From NCBI GenBank assembly GCA_910580205.1, contig CAJTVP010000014.1:1-48069 (forward strand): a DNA stretch of 48,069 bases, written 5' to 3'. Shown piece after piece: positions 17,496-25,649 of this stretch (position 1 is its first letter; each line of letters opens with the position of its first letter). This stretch comes from an uncultured Eggerthellaceae bacterium. Its GTDB lineage: Bacteria; Actinomycetota; Coriobacteriia; Coriobacteriales; Eggerthellaceae. The notes below the pieces were generated by a model that worked only from the letters and a program-made list of their open reading frames with translations, made no database searches and was not told the origin of the DNA. Position numbers and translations under genes: made by a program.

Positions 17496-17541
17496 ATGAT
17501 CCTCCTTGGATCGCGGTTGGGCAGCGCCTGGTCCCCAGGCG

Positions 17542-17721
17542 CTACTTCTGATAAATGTCATTCACCACGTGGTTCTTCATCTTGCGCATGTTCTCGGAGC
17601 AGCGAACGCGCCAGTCGACCCGGCTCTGCTCCTTCTCAAGCGGGGTGACCGAGTGGCTGAACTGGCGCGGTGCGCGCACATCCACATGGTCCAGCCGCTC
17701 AACGATGTCTTCCATTCCCAT
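17542..17721 (-). CDS. 59-residue conserved-looking small protein
   Basis: A short frame starting MGMEDIVERLDHVDVRAPRQ and ending MKNHVVNDIYQK. It starts with ATG at 17721, preceded by AGAAAGGA nine bases upstream. Composition is normal for a soluble, charged, helical protein with one Cys. It begins the transcript that continues with the amidohydrolase 46 bases later. I do not recognise it; it could be a small subunit or regulator of the amidohydrolase. The overlapping plus- and minus-strand frames are Arg/Ser/Pro-rich shadows. Confidence 0.65.
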   Translation of the reverse strand: MGMEDIVERLDHVDVRAPRQFSHSVTPLEKEQSRVDWRVRCSENMRKMKNHVVNDIYQK

Positions 17722-17751
17722 CTTCGATCCATCCTTTCTTCTTTGTGCCGG

Positions 17752-17789
17752 GGGACGGTCCAGATGCCATGGGGCATGTACCCCGTCCC
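17752..17789. promoter_or_regulatory. Nested dyad in the leader of the 59-aa/amidohydrolase transcript
   Basis: GGGACGG (17752-17758) pairs with CCGTCCC (17783-17789), and inside it ATGCC (17764-17768) pairs with GGCAT (17773-17777). The structure lies 30-70 bases upstream of the 59-aa gene. It could be an operator for a dimeric regulator or an RNA leader hairpin. Confidence 0.45.
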
Positions 17790-17814
17790 TTTGTCACGTT
17801 TTGTTTGGAAAAGC

Positions 17815-17863
17815 CGGGCGGGCCGTGAGGGAAGTGCTAGGGGGGTAAGGGGCGGCCCGCCCG
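17815..17863 (-). terminator. GC-rich hairpin ending the second Moco gene pair
   Basis: CGGGCGGGCCG (17815-17825) and CGGCCCGCCCG (17853-17863) form a perfect 11-bp stem with a 27-base loop. On the minus strand it is followed by CTTTTCC. It lies 23 bases past the ferredoxin stop and probably terminates or attenuates the Moco-ferredoxin transcript, leaving the downstream genes with their own promoter. Confidence 0.55.
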
Positions 17864-17885
17864 ACGGATTCCTGAGGTCAACGGA

Positions 17886-18227
17886 TCACGCCTTGATGCT
17901 GTAGATGACCTGCTTTGGTGAGGTGGCCTTCTTCGCCAGCTCCTCCACATCGCCATACTCCAAGCACTGAGCCTGGCACATCTGCACGCAGCTGGGCCGC
18001 TTGCCCTTCGCTGTGCGCTCAGCGCAGAGGTTGCACCAATCCGTGAACTGCGGGATGTAGTCGTACTCGTAGCATTTCTTGGCTTCGTTGATGGTGAGCG
18101 GGCCCAGCTGGGTCACCGTCACGCCGAACTCCTTCTCGGTGAATCCGCGCTCCTGCTGGCACGCGAGCACGCACGTCTCACATCCGGTGCAGTAGTTGAC
18201 GTCCACCATGATTCCTTTGAGCGTCAT
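17886..18227 (-). CDS. Two-cluster ferredoxin-type subunit of the second Moco enzyme
   Basis: A 113-residue cytoplasmic iron-sulfur protein. Residues 13-23 are CTGCETCVLAC and a second set reads CNLCAERTAKGKRPSCVQMC, giving two 4Fe-4S clusters. It is nearly collinear with the ferredoxin at 4171-4536, including CNLCAER and the spacer between clusters. Start: ATG at 18227 with AGAAAGGA eight bases upstream; the 49 extra residues of the longer frame are Arg-rich and overlap the Moco gene. The gene lies 34 bases after the Moco gene and before a hairpin, so the pair probably forms one transcript. It would carry electrons to the Moco subunit from an unidentified donor. Confidence 0.9.
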   Translation of the reverse strand: MTLKGIMVDVNYCTGCETCVLACQQERGFTEKEFGVTVTQLGPLTINEAKKCYEYDYIPQFTDWCNLCAERTAKGKRPSCVQMCQAQCLEYGDVEELAKKATSPKQVIYSIKA

Positions 18228-18261
18228 GTTCCGTTCCTTTCTGGGATCAGCTGCGTGGCGC

Positions 18262-20757
18262 CTACGCCAACGGTCTGTCTTCAGTGGTGATCTTCTCCGT
18301 CTGCGCGGTGGGGTCATTCCCGCCCGTCCCGCTTGACAGCGGCAGATCTCCCAGGGGCGCCGGCTCGTCGCCATCCTTGTAGATGCGGCACATCATGGTT
18401 TTGTAATTGGAGCCGAATCCAGAAACGCCCGCGTCGAAGGGAACAAGGTTGTTGATCTGGCTTTCGAATACGCCGAACAGCCCGTTCTTCTCGTCCGCCG
18501 TATCCTCTTCAGCGTGGTCCTTGCGCTCAGGGAACCACCAACCGTGATCGCATTGCATGACGCGCGGGTCATAGCAATCATCGAACTTGGCTTTGTACTT
18601 GCACTTGCCGTGCTGGTTCTCAAGCCACATCCAGTCGCCCTCTTCGATGCCATGCTTGGCAGCGGTGTCCGGATGCAGATAGCAGAGCGGATCAGGATGC
18701 AAGGCGCGCAGCTTCTTCACCTGACGCTGCTCGGAATGGAAGAAGTGCGGCACGCGAGCGCCAGAGGTCACGATGTAGGGCAGCGCTTCGACAGCCGCCG
18801 GGTTGGAATACGGGCTCTCGGCTGGCTCGATGTAGCTGGGCAGCGGATCCAAGCCGGACCAGGAAGTGTGATGGAAGACCATGGAGTAGATCTCTGCGCG
18901 CCCCGTCTCCGTGGCGAATCCAAGGCCGCCATCCGGGCGCAGAAGCCCCTTCTCATACTTGCGGTATTCGAACTCCGGGTACTTCCACGTGGATTCCCGC
19001 AGCTCATCCCACGTGAAGCCGCCGTCCTCCAGCGCGTAATCCCACATCTCCTCAACGCTCTCCCAAGGCCACGCGATGTCCTCGTTCTGCGGACGGAGCG
19101 CTTCGGCCAGACGCTTGCCCAGCTCAAGGAAGATGGTGTTGTCCGGCTTCGTCTCTCCCACTGGCTCAATGGCCTGGTTGATGCAGCTGATGCGATAGGG
19201 GTTCAAACCGCCGAACCCATTGCGCTCCTCATAGGTGGCCGCAGGCAGCACCACGTCAGCCAACGCCATCATGGAAGGCGTCATGAATAGGTCCTGGAAC
19301 ACGCAGAAGTCTATTTGCTTGTACCATTCCAGCTGTTGTTCGGCTTGAGCGCCCATGGTGGCCAGGAAGTTGTTCGTGGCGAAGTAAGCCGCATGGATGG
19401 GCACCTCGCCGCGCTGCCATGCTTCGATGGTGGCGTTGGAGGAGAGGTTCTTGAAGCCCACGGCGAACATGGGATAGCGCTCGATGCCGATGCGCTTGGC
19501 GGATTCCTCTTCCGTGAGCAGCTCATCGTAACCCCAGCATCCGGTCCAGTTCGGCTGCTCGATGCCCCAGCACGCCTGACCGATCACGTTGCCGCCCGGC
19601 ACATCCAGATTGCCGGTGATGCACCACAGCGCCGTGACCGCATGAGCCGCCTGCTGGCCGCCCGTCTGCTGGTCAAGCGCCACGCCCCACTGGATAGCAG
19701 CGGGTTTGGCGGCGGCGTAGCGGCGCGCCACGCGCTGCACATCTTCCACGGAGACCCAGGCCTTTTCACACAGATCAGCCAAGTCCATCTCGGCTACGCG
19801 ATCGCACACCGCTTCAAGGCCGTAGACCCATTTGTCGCAGAAGTCCTGATCGTAGAGCTTTTCGTCGCAGATGACCTTCAGCATGGCCATGGCCAGCGCG
19901 CCGTCGCCACCGGGGCGCACGCGCAGCCAATCCTCGCCCGCCTTCGCCGCTATCCAGGTGAGCTTCGGATCCACCACGGCCACCTTCATGCCGCGCTTCA
20001 TCAGATCCAAGATCCAGTGACCATAGAAGCCATCGGCATTGGAGTAGAACGGCTGGTGGCCCCAGACGATGCAGTATTCCGGCACGGTGTAGCGCGGGTC
20101 GTCGTAGCGCTTGGGCAGGAACTGGCTGCAATCCATCACGCATGGGTCGCCCAGCATGCAAGCCATGGAGGCGATGCGCGGCAGGTAACAAGAATTGCCC
20201 GCGAAGTAGGGCACGCCCTCATTGGGAGAGCCGCAGGTGGCGTTGATGCGCGTGATCTGGTGGATGTCGCGGCCGGTGCCCTGGCAGCAGGCGATCTTGT
20301 CCGCGCCGTATTCGTCAGCGACCTTCTTGAAGTTCTCCACGATGAGGTCATAGGCCTCATCCCACGTGATGCGTTCGAACTTGTCCTTGCCGCGGTCTTC
20401 GCGGGCGCGCTTCATGGGATAGAGCAGCCGGTCCTCGTGATACACGTAATCCGGGATGCACAGGCAACGGGAACACAGGCGCCCCTGATTGTAAGGGTCT
20501 TCTGGATCGCCTTCCACTTTGACCAGCTTGCCATCTTTGACATAGCTCAGGATGCCGCACACGTTGTGGCAGCCCGGGGCGGAACGGGCCGTGCCGCGGA
20601 TGACGGTCATGCCGTCCTCTTCCCACTTCCACGGAACGTCAGGGGTCTCAGCGGCTGGCCGGGGTGGGTTGGGGTTCTTCGGAAGACGGGTTCCACGGCG
20701 ATACTTCTTGCCGTTCGTCTCGCCCCAGTGGTACTCGACCACATCTGCTTCGGACAT
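18262..20757 (-). CDS. Molybdopterin oxidoreductase (DMSO reductase superfamily), second cluster
   Basis: An 831-residue Moco-bis-PGD enzyme, clearly related to the 803-residue enzyme at 4540-6951. Both share the N-terminal Fe-S block (SAPGCHNVCG, then LCSRC 27 residues on), ERITWDEAYDLIVENF, WGHQPFYSNADG, VAVVDPKLTWIAAKAG, and the C-terminal VTSGARVPHFFHSEQRQVKK and CDHGWWFPE blocks. The usual Mo-ligand site reads PRIASMA, without Cys, Ser or Sec. There is no Tat signal, so it is cytoplasmic. Start: ATG at 20757 behind AGAAGGAGG; an in-frame ATG 24 bases earlier would put that ribosome site inside the gene. Followed by its ferredoxin and a decarboxylase/transport cluster. A dehydroxylase, transhydroxylase or hydratase role is possible; the substrate is unknown. 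Confidence 0.87.
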   Translation of the reverse strand: MSEADVVEYHWGETNGKKYRRGTRLPKNPNPPRPAAETPDVPWKWEEDGMTVIRGTARSAPGCHNVCGILSYVKDGKLVKVEGDPEDPYNQGRLCSRCLCIPDYVYHEDRLLYPMKRAREDRGKDKFERITWDEAYDLIVENFKKVADEYGADKIACCQGTGRDIHQITRINATCGSPNEGVPYFAGNSCYLPRIASMACMLGDPCVMDCSQFLPKRYDDPRYTVPEYCIVWGHQPFYSNADGFYGHWILDLMKRGMKVAVVDPKLTWIAAKAGEDWLRVRPGGDGALAMAMLKVICDEKLYDQDFCDKWVYGLEAVCDRVAEMDLADLCEKAWVSVEDVQRVARRYAAAKPAAIQWGVALDQQTGGQQAAHAVTALWCITGNLDVPGGNVIGQACWGIEQPNWTGCWGYDELLTEEESAKRIGIERYPMFAVGFKNLSSNATIEAWQRGEVPIHAAYFATNNFLATMGAQAEQQLEWYKQIDFCVFQDLFMTPSMMALADVVLPAATYEERNGFGGLNPYRISCINQAIEPVGETKPDNTIFLELGKRLAEALRPQNEDIAWPWESVEEMWDYALEDGGFTWDELRESTWKYPEFEYRKYEKGLLRPDGGLGFATETGRAEIYSMVFHHTSWSGLDPLPSYIEPAESPYSNPAAVEALPYIVTSGARVPHFFHSEQRQVKKLRALHPDPLCYLHPDTAAKHGIEEGDWMWLENQHGKCKYKAKFDDCYDPRVMQCDHGWWFPERKDHAEEDTADEKNGLFGVFESQINNLVPFDAGVSGFGSNYKTMMCRIYKDGDEPAPLGDLPLSSGTGGNDPTAQTEKITTEDRPLA

Positions 20758-20894
20758 GCTTCCTCCTTCTCTCACTTTCATTCGCCCTTGTGAGCGAGCT
20801 CGAGTGAGGCCACCTTATTTCCCGCGCGGCAAGGCCCTTCCCCAAAGGAGCGCTAGTCTTCTGGATTCATGCCGCTTGCGTGAGCGGGCGCGCA

Positions 20895-20917
20895 GGCTCA
20901 TTACGTTGGTATGAGCC
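20895..20917. promoter_or_regulatory. Inverted repeat in the Moco/ApbE divergent region
   Basis: GGCTCAT (20895-20901) is followed after nine bases by its exact complement ATGAGCC (20911-20917). It lies between the divergent Moco gene and apbE-like gene, where an operator is expected. No regulator gene is adjacent, so the binding protein is unknown. Confidence 0.4.
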
Positions 20918-20960
20918 CGTGAACAGGCGTTTGTCTGAAACGTTCGGTATCATGGGCCTT

Positions 20961-21875
20961 ATGGACCACGAAACAGAACCCCAGTGCATCCGCTTCGCCG
21001 CCTTCGATACGAACGTGGCGCTGACCGTTTATGGCCTTTTTGAGAGAGCTGGAGGGGTTTTGGAGAAGGCGCGGCAGCGATGCGCGGAATACGAACGGCT
21101 CTTCTCAGTCACCATTCCTGAGTCGGATGTGGCGCGACTGAACCGAGCGAAGGGCGCATGGGTGTCCGTGGATGAGCGCACAGCAAAGCTGATCCAGTGC
21201 GCGCTTGGATATTGCGAACGTTCTGAGGGCGCATTCGACATCACCATCGGCGCGGTGGGCAGGCTTTGGGATCTGAAACGCGGGATCATCCCTTCGGCAG
21301 AGGACGTGGCGAAGGCGGTGCGGCATGTGGATTGGCGCAGCGTGCACGTGGATGAGGAGCGTGGCTTATGGCGCGTGCGTTTGGAGGATCCGGAGGCCAT
21401 GATCGATCTGGGCGGCATCGCGAAGGGGTGGATCGCTGATGAGCTGGGAGCGTTCTTCGCGCAGGCCGAAGCCAGCGGGTATGTGGTGGACCTGGGCGGC
21501 AACGTCCTGATGGGCGGTAAGAAGCCGGACGGACGGCCTTGGAAGGTAGCGCTGCCTTCGGTGGGCTCGGACGGCCTTGAGCGGACCGTGACCCTAGAAC
21601 GCGGGAGCGTGGTGACGAGCGGCATCTATGAGCGCTTTTGCCAAGTTGGCGGCACGCGGTACCATCACATCCTGGACCCGCGCACGGGGATGCCCGCAGC
21701 CGTGGGGCGTCCATGGGTGAGCGCGCTGTGCGAGAGATCATTGGACGCGGAAGGGTATTCCACCACGCTGTTGGTCCTGGGGCCAGAGCGAGCGAAGGAT
21801 CTCAAACGAGCGCACCCGGAGATCCTTCAGGTCTGGTACGGACCGAAGAGCACCGCTGCCAGGGAGCACGCATAG
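20961..21875 (+). CDS. apbE: FAD:protein FMN transferase, ApbE-like
   Basis: About 304 residues. ApbE enzymes attach FMN to Thr/Ser of flavoproteins using FAD. Typical blocks are present: CAEYERLFSVTIPESDVARL, EGAFDITIGAVGRLWDLKRG, MIDLGGIAKGWIADEL, YVVDLGGNVLMGG, VVTSGIYERFC and YHHILDPRTGMPA. No lipoprotein signal is seen, so it acts in the cytoplasm unless a longer start is used. Start is uncertain: ATG at 20961 lies seven bases after TATCAT and could be leaderless; ATG at 20952 is the alternative, and neither has a ribosome site. It is divergent from the second Moco operon; its flavoprotein target is not in the window. Confidence 0.88.
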   Translation: MDHETEPQCIRFAAFDTNVALTVYGLFERAGGVLEKARQRCAEYERLFSVTIPESDVARLNRAKGAWVSVDERTAKLIQCALGYCERSEGAFDITIGAVGRLWDLKRGIIPSAEDVAKAVRHVDWRSVHVDEERGLWRVRLEDPEAMIDLGGIAKGWIADELGAFFAQAEASGYVVDLGGNVLMGGKKPDGRPWKVALPSVGSDGLERTVTLERGSVVTSGIYERFCQVGGTRYHHILDPRTGMPAAVGRPWVSALCERSLDAEGYSTTLLVLGPERAKDLKRAHPEILQVWYGPKSTAAREHA

Positions 21876-21882
21876 CAAAAAA

Positions 21883-21906
21883 GGGGCGGCGCAGAAGCAC
21901 CGCCCC
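21883..21906 (-). terminator. Intrinsic terminator between apbE and the DUF5692-like gene
   Basis: GGGGCGG (21883-21889) and CCGCCCC (21900-21906) form the stem. On the minus strand the 3' arm runs straight into TTTTTT, a textbook rho-independent terminator for the tetR/DUF5692-like operon. In the plus direction only TCC follows, so termination of apbE is weaker. Confidence 0.85.
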
Positions 21907-21933
21907 TCCAAGAACGCTTTCAGATCAGGCAGG

Positions 21934-23046
21934 CTATTCCTTCTTGACCGTCTCTTTCGCCACGTACACGAACCCGACCTCGCCGTCCACCGGCTGCTCG
22001 TTGTAGGCTACCATCTCGGCGATCTCCTCAGCCGTCGCGCTCTTCGGCTCCGTCTCAAGCAGGTACTCCGTGGATGCACGACGCGCCATGGCCTCGCGGA
22101 AGTCCTTCGTTCCCACGAACACCTCTTGCTTGTAGGGGTTCACGCCCAGCTTCTTCGAGCGATAGACGATGTAGGCCAGCGCGGCCACGTTCGCGAACAG
22201 CGCGAGCAGGGACACCACGGTGTTCACAGCCGGGTTGTTCACGGACTGCACGGCGAAGATGGAGTCATTCGCGAACATGGGCACCATCTGGCAGAACATG
22301 CACCACATGGACAGCGTGAACGCGCGGTTCTGGATCCAGCCACCCTTGTTCCAGATGAGCCCGGCGATGGTCGGCGCCAACAGGAGCGCGATGCCGCAGT
22401 ACCAAGAATGCGTGGGCAGGCAGTTGTAGGTGTAGCAGAAGTTCCAGAGGTCGTAAGCGATGATGAACACCCAGGTCATGTCCGGCCAGAGCATATCCTG
22501 GCGCTTCTTCGAGATGTAGATCCCGAACCATCCGGTCATGCACGCGATATTCAGCAGTCCCGCCACGCCGTTGAAGACGTTGTGCCAGCCGCCGTTGAGC
22601 ACCACGCCCTCCGTGGACACCCAGCTGGTGCCCCAAGCGCGGAATGCGCTTTCGAAATCAGACACCACGGCGATCAAGATGTTGATGGCCACGATCACGA
22701 ACGGGAACGCCTTGAACCAGTGCGACCGGCCGATCTTGCCCCAGGAGTATTTCAGCATCATGAAGCCGATGCATCCAGCGGTGGCCGCATAGACCTTCGC
22801 ATAATGGAACCAGCTGTTCATATCCGTATGCGTGGGATTGTTGAGCGCCCATTCAGCGCCCATGGCCGCACCGATCTCAACGGCCAAGCAGTAGACCGTC
22901 ATGGCGCCGCACACGCCGAAGAACATGATGATGCCGCCCGCTTTCGTGCGCCGCGCGAACTCGTTCAGCAGGATGAGCGCCAAAAGCACCACGAACAAGC
23001 CTATCCATTGGTACAACGCGTTTGGCCCATATACATCGAACAACAT
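21934..23046 (-). CDS. Multi-pass membrane protein, DUF5692-like
   Basis: A 370-residue protein with eight or nine hydrophobic helices and a roughly 60-residue charged cytoplasmic tail. Aromatic, strongly conserved-looking loops stand out: MNSWFHYAKVYAATAGCIGF, DMTWVFIIAYDLWNFCYTYN, CLPTHSWYCGIALLLAPTIA and WNKGGWIQNRAFTLSMWCMF. I recognise this as the Eggerthellaceae DUF5692 family from memory, without a search; its function is not known. Start: ATG with GGAGAGGAAA upstream. It is cotranscribed with the TetR gene 15 bases upstream and ends in a strong terminator. The pairing suggests TetR induces it in response to a small molecule that it may transport. Confidence 0.75.
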   Translation of the reverse strand: MLFDVYGPNALYQWIGLFVVLLALILLNEFARRTKAGGIIMFFGVCGAMTVYCLAVEIGAAMGAEWALNNPTHTDMNSWFHYAKVYAATAGCIGFMMLKYSWGKIGRSHWFKAFPFVIVAINILIAVVSDFESAFRAWGTSWVSTEGVVLNGGWHNVFNGVAGLLNIACMTGWFGIYISKKRQDMLWPDMTWVFIIAYDLWNFCYTYNCLPTHSWYCGIALLLAPTIAGLIWNKGGWIQNRAFTLSMWCMFCQMVPMFANDSIFAVQSVNNPAVNTVVSLLALFANVAALAYIVYRSKKLGVNPYKQEVFVGTKDFREAMARRASTEYLLETEPKSATAEEIAEMVAYNEQPVDGEVGFVYVAKETVKKE

Positions 23047-23061
23047 TTTCCTCTCCTTCCG

Positions 23062-23655
23062 TCAGGGCCGGTCCATATGGAGCGTCTGCGCGATCACGTC
23101 GGCGATGATGGCATCATCCACGTCGGGGTGATTGCGCAGATACCCGATCACACCCACGATGAGCACATAGAACGTCTCATAGAGGTGTTCGATCCGCACT
23201 TCATGCAGGGCCGCATAGTCCTGCACCGTGGTTTCTATGACGTAACGCGCAGCGCTGTCCGCTACGCGATTCACGAACTCCAGGTACAACGCGGCGTTCT
23301 CCCGCGTAGCCAGAGCCACGTGGAACGCGTCATTCTCGAAAAGGCTCAGGCGAAGGAGCTTGACCACGGAGGAAAGCGCGTGTTCTATGTCTCCTTCTCT
23401 CCGCTGTTCGTTCCAATGCAGGACCGCCTCCACGAACTGATCCGTGTATGCGTCCAACACGGCTGACGTGAGCGCATCCTTGTCCGGGAAATAGTGATAG
23501 AACAACGACCGAGTGACCCCGACGCGCTCCGTGATGTGCTTGATGGTGGTGCGCGTCAGCCCGCGTTCTTGGTACAGCTCAAGGGCCGCGTCGATGATCT
23601 CGGCCTTGCGCTCTTCGTGGGTTTTCGGGATATTTCTCGTCCGCGTATCATCCAT
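23062..23655 (-). CDS. TetR-family transcription regulator
   Basis: A 197-residue repressor-type protein. The helix-turn-helix is residues about 15-60: RKAEIIDAALELYQERGLTR then TTIKHITERVGVTRSLFYHYFPDKDAL, a standard TetR_N domain. The C-terminal helices form an unassigned ligand-binding domain. Start: ATG at 23655; a TTG two codons upstream is the alternative. A perfect inverted repeat and a promoter lie directly upstream, so it very likely represses itself and the membrane protein gene 15 bases downstream. Confidence 0.92.
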   Translation of the reverse strand: MDDTRTRNIPKTHEERKAEIIDAALELYQERGLTRTTIKHITERVGVTRSLFYHYFPDKDALTSAVLDAYTDQFVEAVLHWNEQRREGDIEHALSSVVKLLRLSLFENDAFHVALATRENAALYLEFVNRVADSAARYVIETTVQDYAALHEVRIEHLYETFYVLIVGVIGYLRNHPDVDDAIIADVIAQTLHMDRP

Positions 23656-23662
23656 GACCAAA

Positions 23663-23716
23663 ACGATACACGATTCATTGACACGATATCAATGAACACA
23701 ATTGACAATGCGTCAA
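23663..23716 (-). promoter_or_regulatory. Promoter and operators of the tetR operon
   Basis: On the minus strand TTGATA and TATCGT are 18 bases apart, a fair -35/-10 pair. A perfect dyad TTCATTGA-7 bases-TCAATGAA (23674-23681, 23689-23696) covers the -35 and spacer, and a second, TTGAC-5-GTCAA, follows at 23702-23716. Both fit TetR-type autorepression. Confidence 0.7.
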
Positions 23717-24266
23717 CGATTTTGGAGCAGTTCATCTGCACGTTAGTGGAAGAATGCGCATCAAGGTCGGATGCGCATCTTTCGCGCGGAGCGCGAACAC
23801 CGCGCCGCGACAGCGGCGCATATGGATGGACACCGACGAAGAGATGCAGGCTGGGAAAATCAACCGGCGCGCATTTTTCCGCGGTGGCGACCCAGACCGC
23901 CGTAACGCCGCATCGCCCTTCATGCGGCGTGTCCGAGGGCGGCATTACCCGGCACGCTCTTGACCTTCAAGGCCGTTCGCGCCACGCCCTTCGGCGCGTA
24001 AGGCCGGATTCAAAAGAGCGCGAAGCGCGACGCAATACAAGGATGCAGGTTGAATCGTAGATGCGCATCCGGGTTCGATGCGCATCTAGCCCGATACCGG
24101 CACGATCTTCGCCGGTTAGAGGGCGTTTCTGAATGAGCGCCGAAGGCGCGCAGGGGCCGACAGGCCCCTGGCATGATCGCACGCACGCGCAGCGTGGTCC
24201 CGAGTGTTGCCGTACGCGATGTTCGCCCTTCGGGCGAAAGAATGCGCATCAAGATCGGATGCGCAT
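23697..24266. repeat. Intergenic repeat array upstream of the surface-protein region
   Basis: No gene is supported. The stretch holds copies of several short repeats also found at 32770-33310. Decamer pairs related to GATGCGCATC occur at 23753/23770, 24060/24077 and 24241/24258, always 17 bases apart. A GC-rich unit (ACCGCGCCGCG...GCGGCGCAT...AACCGGCGC...TTTTCCGCG) is at 23798-23888. A third unit (CTTCAAGGCCGTTCGCGCCA...GAGCGCGAAGCGCG) is at 23962-24029. The last decamer runs into the stop codon of the adjacent LuxR gene. Open frames crossing it are translated repeats. Confidence 0.7.
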
Positions 24267-25649
24267 CTACGGGGTCTTCCCAGGAAAAGACAGGATGCGC
24301 TTCACCAATCCCGCGCGGGTCTGCGTGTCGGTCTTCTGGTAGATGGACGTGAGGTGCTTCTGCAACATGCGAAGAGAGATGCCCAGTTCAGCGGCAATGC
24401 CCTTGAGCGGCTTTTCGCTTGAGACCACGGCCACGAGCACCTCGGATTCGCGCGGGGTCAACCCATGCTCTTTTGCGAAGGCGAGCTGGCGGGCTTCAAG
24501 AGAGGGCACCGCAGAAGCGCTCGTCTCATCGGCGCCCGCGACCTGGAACGCTCCCGAAGCGACGAACGCCACGCATGCCATGACGAGCAGCACGATGGAA
24601 GCGATCATGAGCGCGGAGAGCGAATCCGCCCTGATGAACAGCAATGACGTCCATGAGAACGCGAACGCGCACACGTTGTTCACGATCCGCCCCAAAGACG
24701 CGCACAGCAAGGGCGCGGATGATGAAGGCGCCAGCACCATGAAGCGCGTGGTGAAGTACGTGACGAAAAAGCCAGAGGTGACGTAGAAGAACACGAGGGC
24801 CGCCTCGGCGTGATGGCCCGCTTCGAACACGAGGATGGTGATCGTGGAGATGAGCAGGATGCAGAACATGACCGCATCCATGAACCGCTTCCGCTTGAGA
24901 TCGAAAAGCGCGCCCGCCAAGACCGCGCTCGCCGCGAGCAGCAGCCTTGGCCAGCCCGCCAGAGCCACCTCGCCCTCCGCGTTCGCCAGGGTCATCATGT
25001 TGTCCAACGTCACGAACATGAGCGCCATCAAGGCCACGATGACGACCGCCCAGATGACCTTCCGCTGGCCGGGCCGCTCCGTGGGCGCGCTCGCCTCAGG
25101 CGAAGGCGCCGCTTTCGCATCCACCAGAAGGCACATCCCCAGCAAAACGATCATCCCGAAGCCGATGCCGAACACGCCGCCGCAGAGATCCGGGCACAGC
25201 GCCAAAAGGCACGACTGGCACAGGATCCCCAGCGCATACGCGCCGCCCACCGCCGTCGCGAGCCGACCGAAGGTCCAGCCGCATTCCGCCACCTTCCAAT
25301 GGGCGAACCCGCCGAACGCGCCGATGAGACAGAACGTCAGGCAACCCACCGCCTGGAACACCGTGGGATCCTGCAGCGTGCAAAGCAGGCATGCGCATCC
25401 GAATGCGGCCACGGCCGCTCCGACCGCGCACCTCATGCGGACGCGCCGCGCCGCCCTGCCGACGAAGCAGAACGCGCCGAAGCCCAGAACGCTCGCGCCC
25501 AGCCCCGTCCCCTGCCCCAAGACCACCTGCGACGACGGCACGATGAACGCGAGCATGGTGTCGTAGTAGTACTCAAGGCTCAAGAACACGAAGAAGAAGG
25601 CTGCCAGGGCAGCGAGCCTCAAAGAGAGATGAGCGGGAAGATTCCTCAT
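24267..25649 (-). CDS. LuxR-family regulator with MFS-like membrane domain, next to the giant surface protein
   Basis: A 460-residue membrane regulator: some twelve hydrophobic helices from residue 8 onward (SLRLAALAAFFFVFLSLEYY), a linker, and a C-terminal LuxR helix-turn-helix (HGLTPRESEVLVAVVSSEKP, ISLRMLQKHLTSIYQKTDTQ). The HTH is more diverged than in the other two LuxR proteins here. Start: ATG at 25649; longer frames run through non-hydrophobic sequence. Its stop codon lies inside a repeat unit. It is divergent from the 2179-residue surface protein and is its most likely regulator. Confidence 0.87.
   Translation of the reverse strand: MRNLPAHLSLRLAALAAFFFVFLSLEYYYDTMLAFIVPSSQVVLGQGTGLGASVLGFGAFCFVGRAARRVRMRCAVGAAVAAFGCACLLCTLQDPTVFQAVGCLTFCLIGAFGGFAHWKVAECGWTFGRLATAVGGAYALGILCQSCLLALCPDLCGGVFGIGFGMIVLLGMCLLVDAKAAPSPEASAPTERPGQRKVIWAVVIVALMALMFVTLDNMMTLANAEGEVALAGWPRLLLAASAVLAGALFDLKRKRFMDAVMFCILLISTITILVFEAGHHAEAALVFFYVTSGFFVTYFTTRFMVLAPSSSAPLLCASLGRIVNNVCAFAFSWTSLLFIRADSLSALMIASIVLLVMACVAFVASGAFQVAGADETSASAVPSLEARQLAFAKEHGLTPRESEVLVAVVSSEKPLKGIAAELGISLRMLQKHLTSIYQKTDTQTRAGLVKRILSFPGKTP

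Noticed and set aside
18228..18374. N-terminal extension of the second ferredoxin
   Set aside because: The extra 49 residues are Arg-rich, overlap the Moco gene, and the internal ATG has a good ribosome site.
19315..20793. 492-residue plus-strand frame over the second Moco gene
   Set aside because: Antisense shadow; the minus-strand enzyme has clear family motifs.
23753..24267. CRISPR-like array
   Set aside because: The decamer repeats come in pairs with 7-base spacers and large gaps, without the 25-40 base repeats and spacers of CRISPR, and no cas genes are present.
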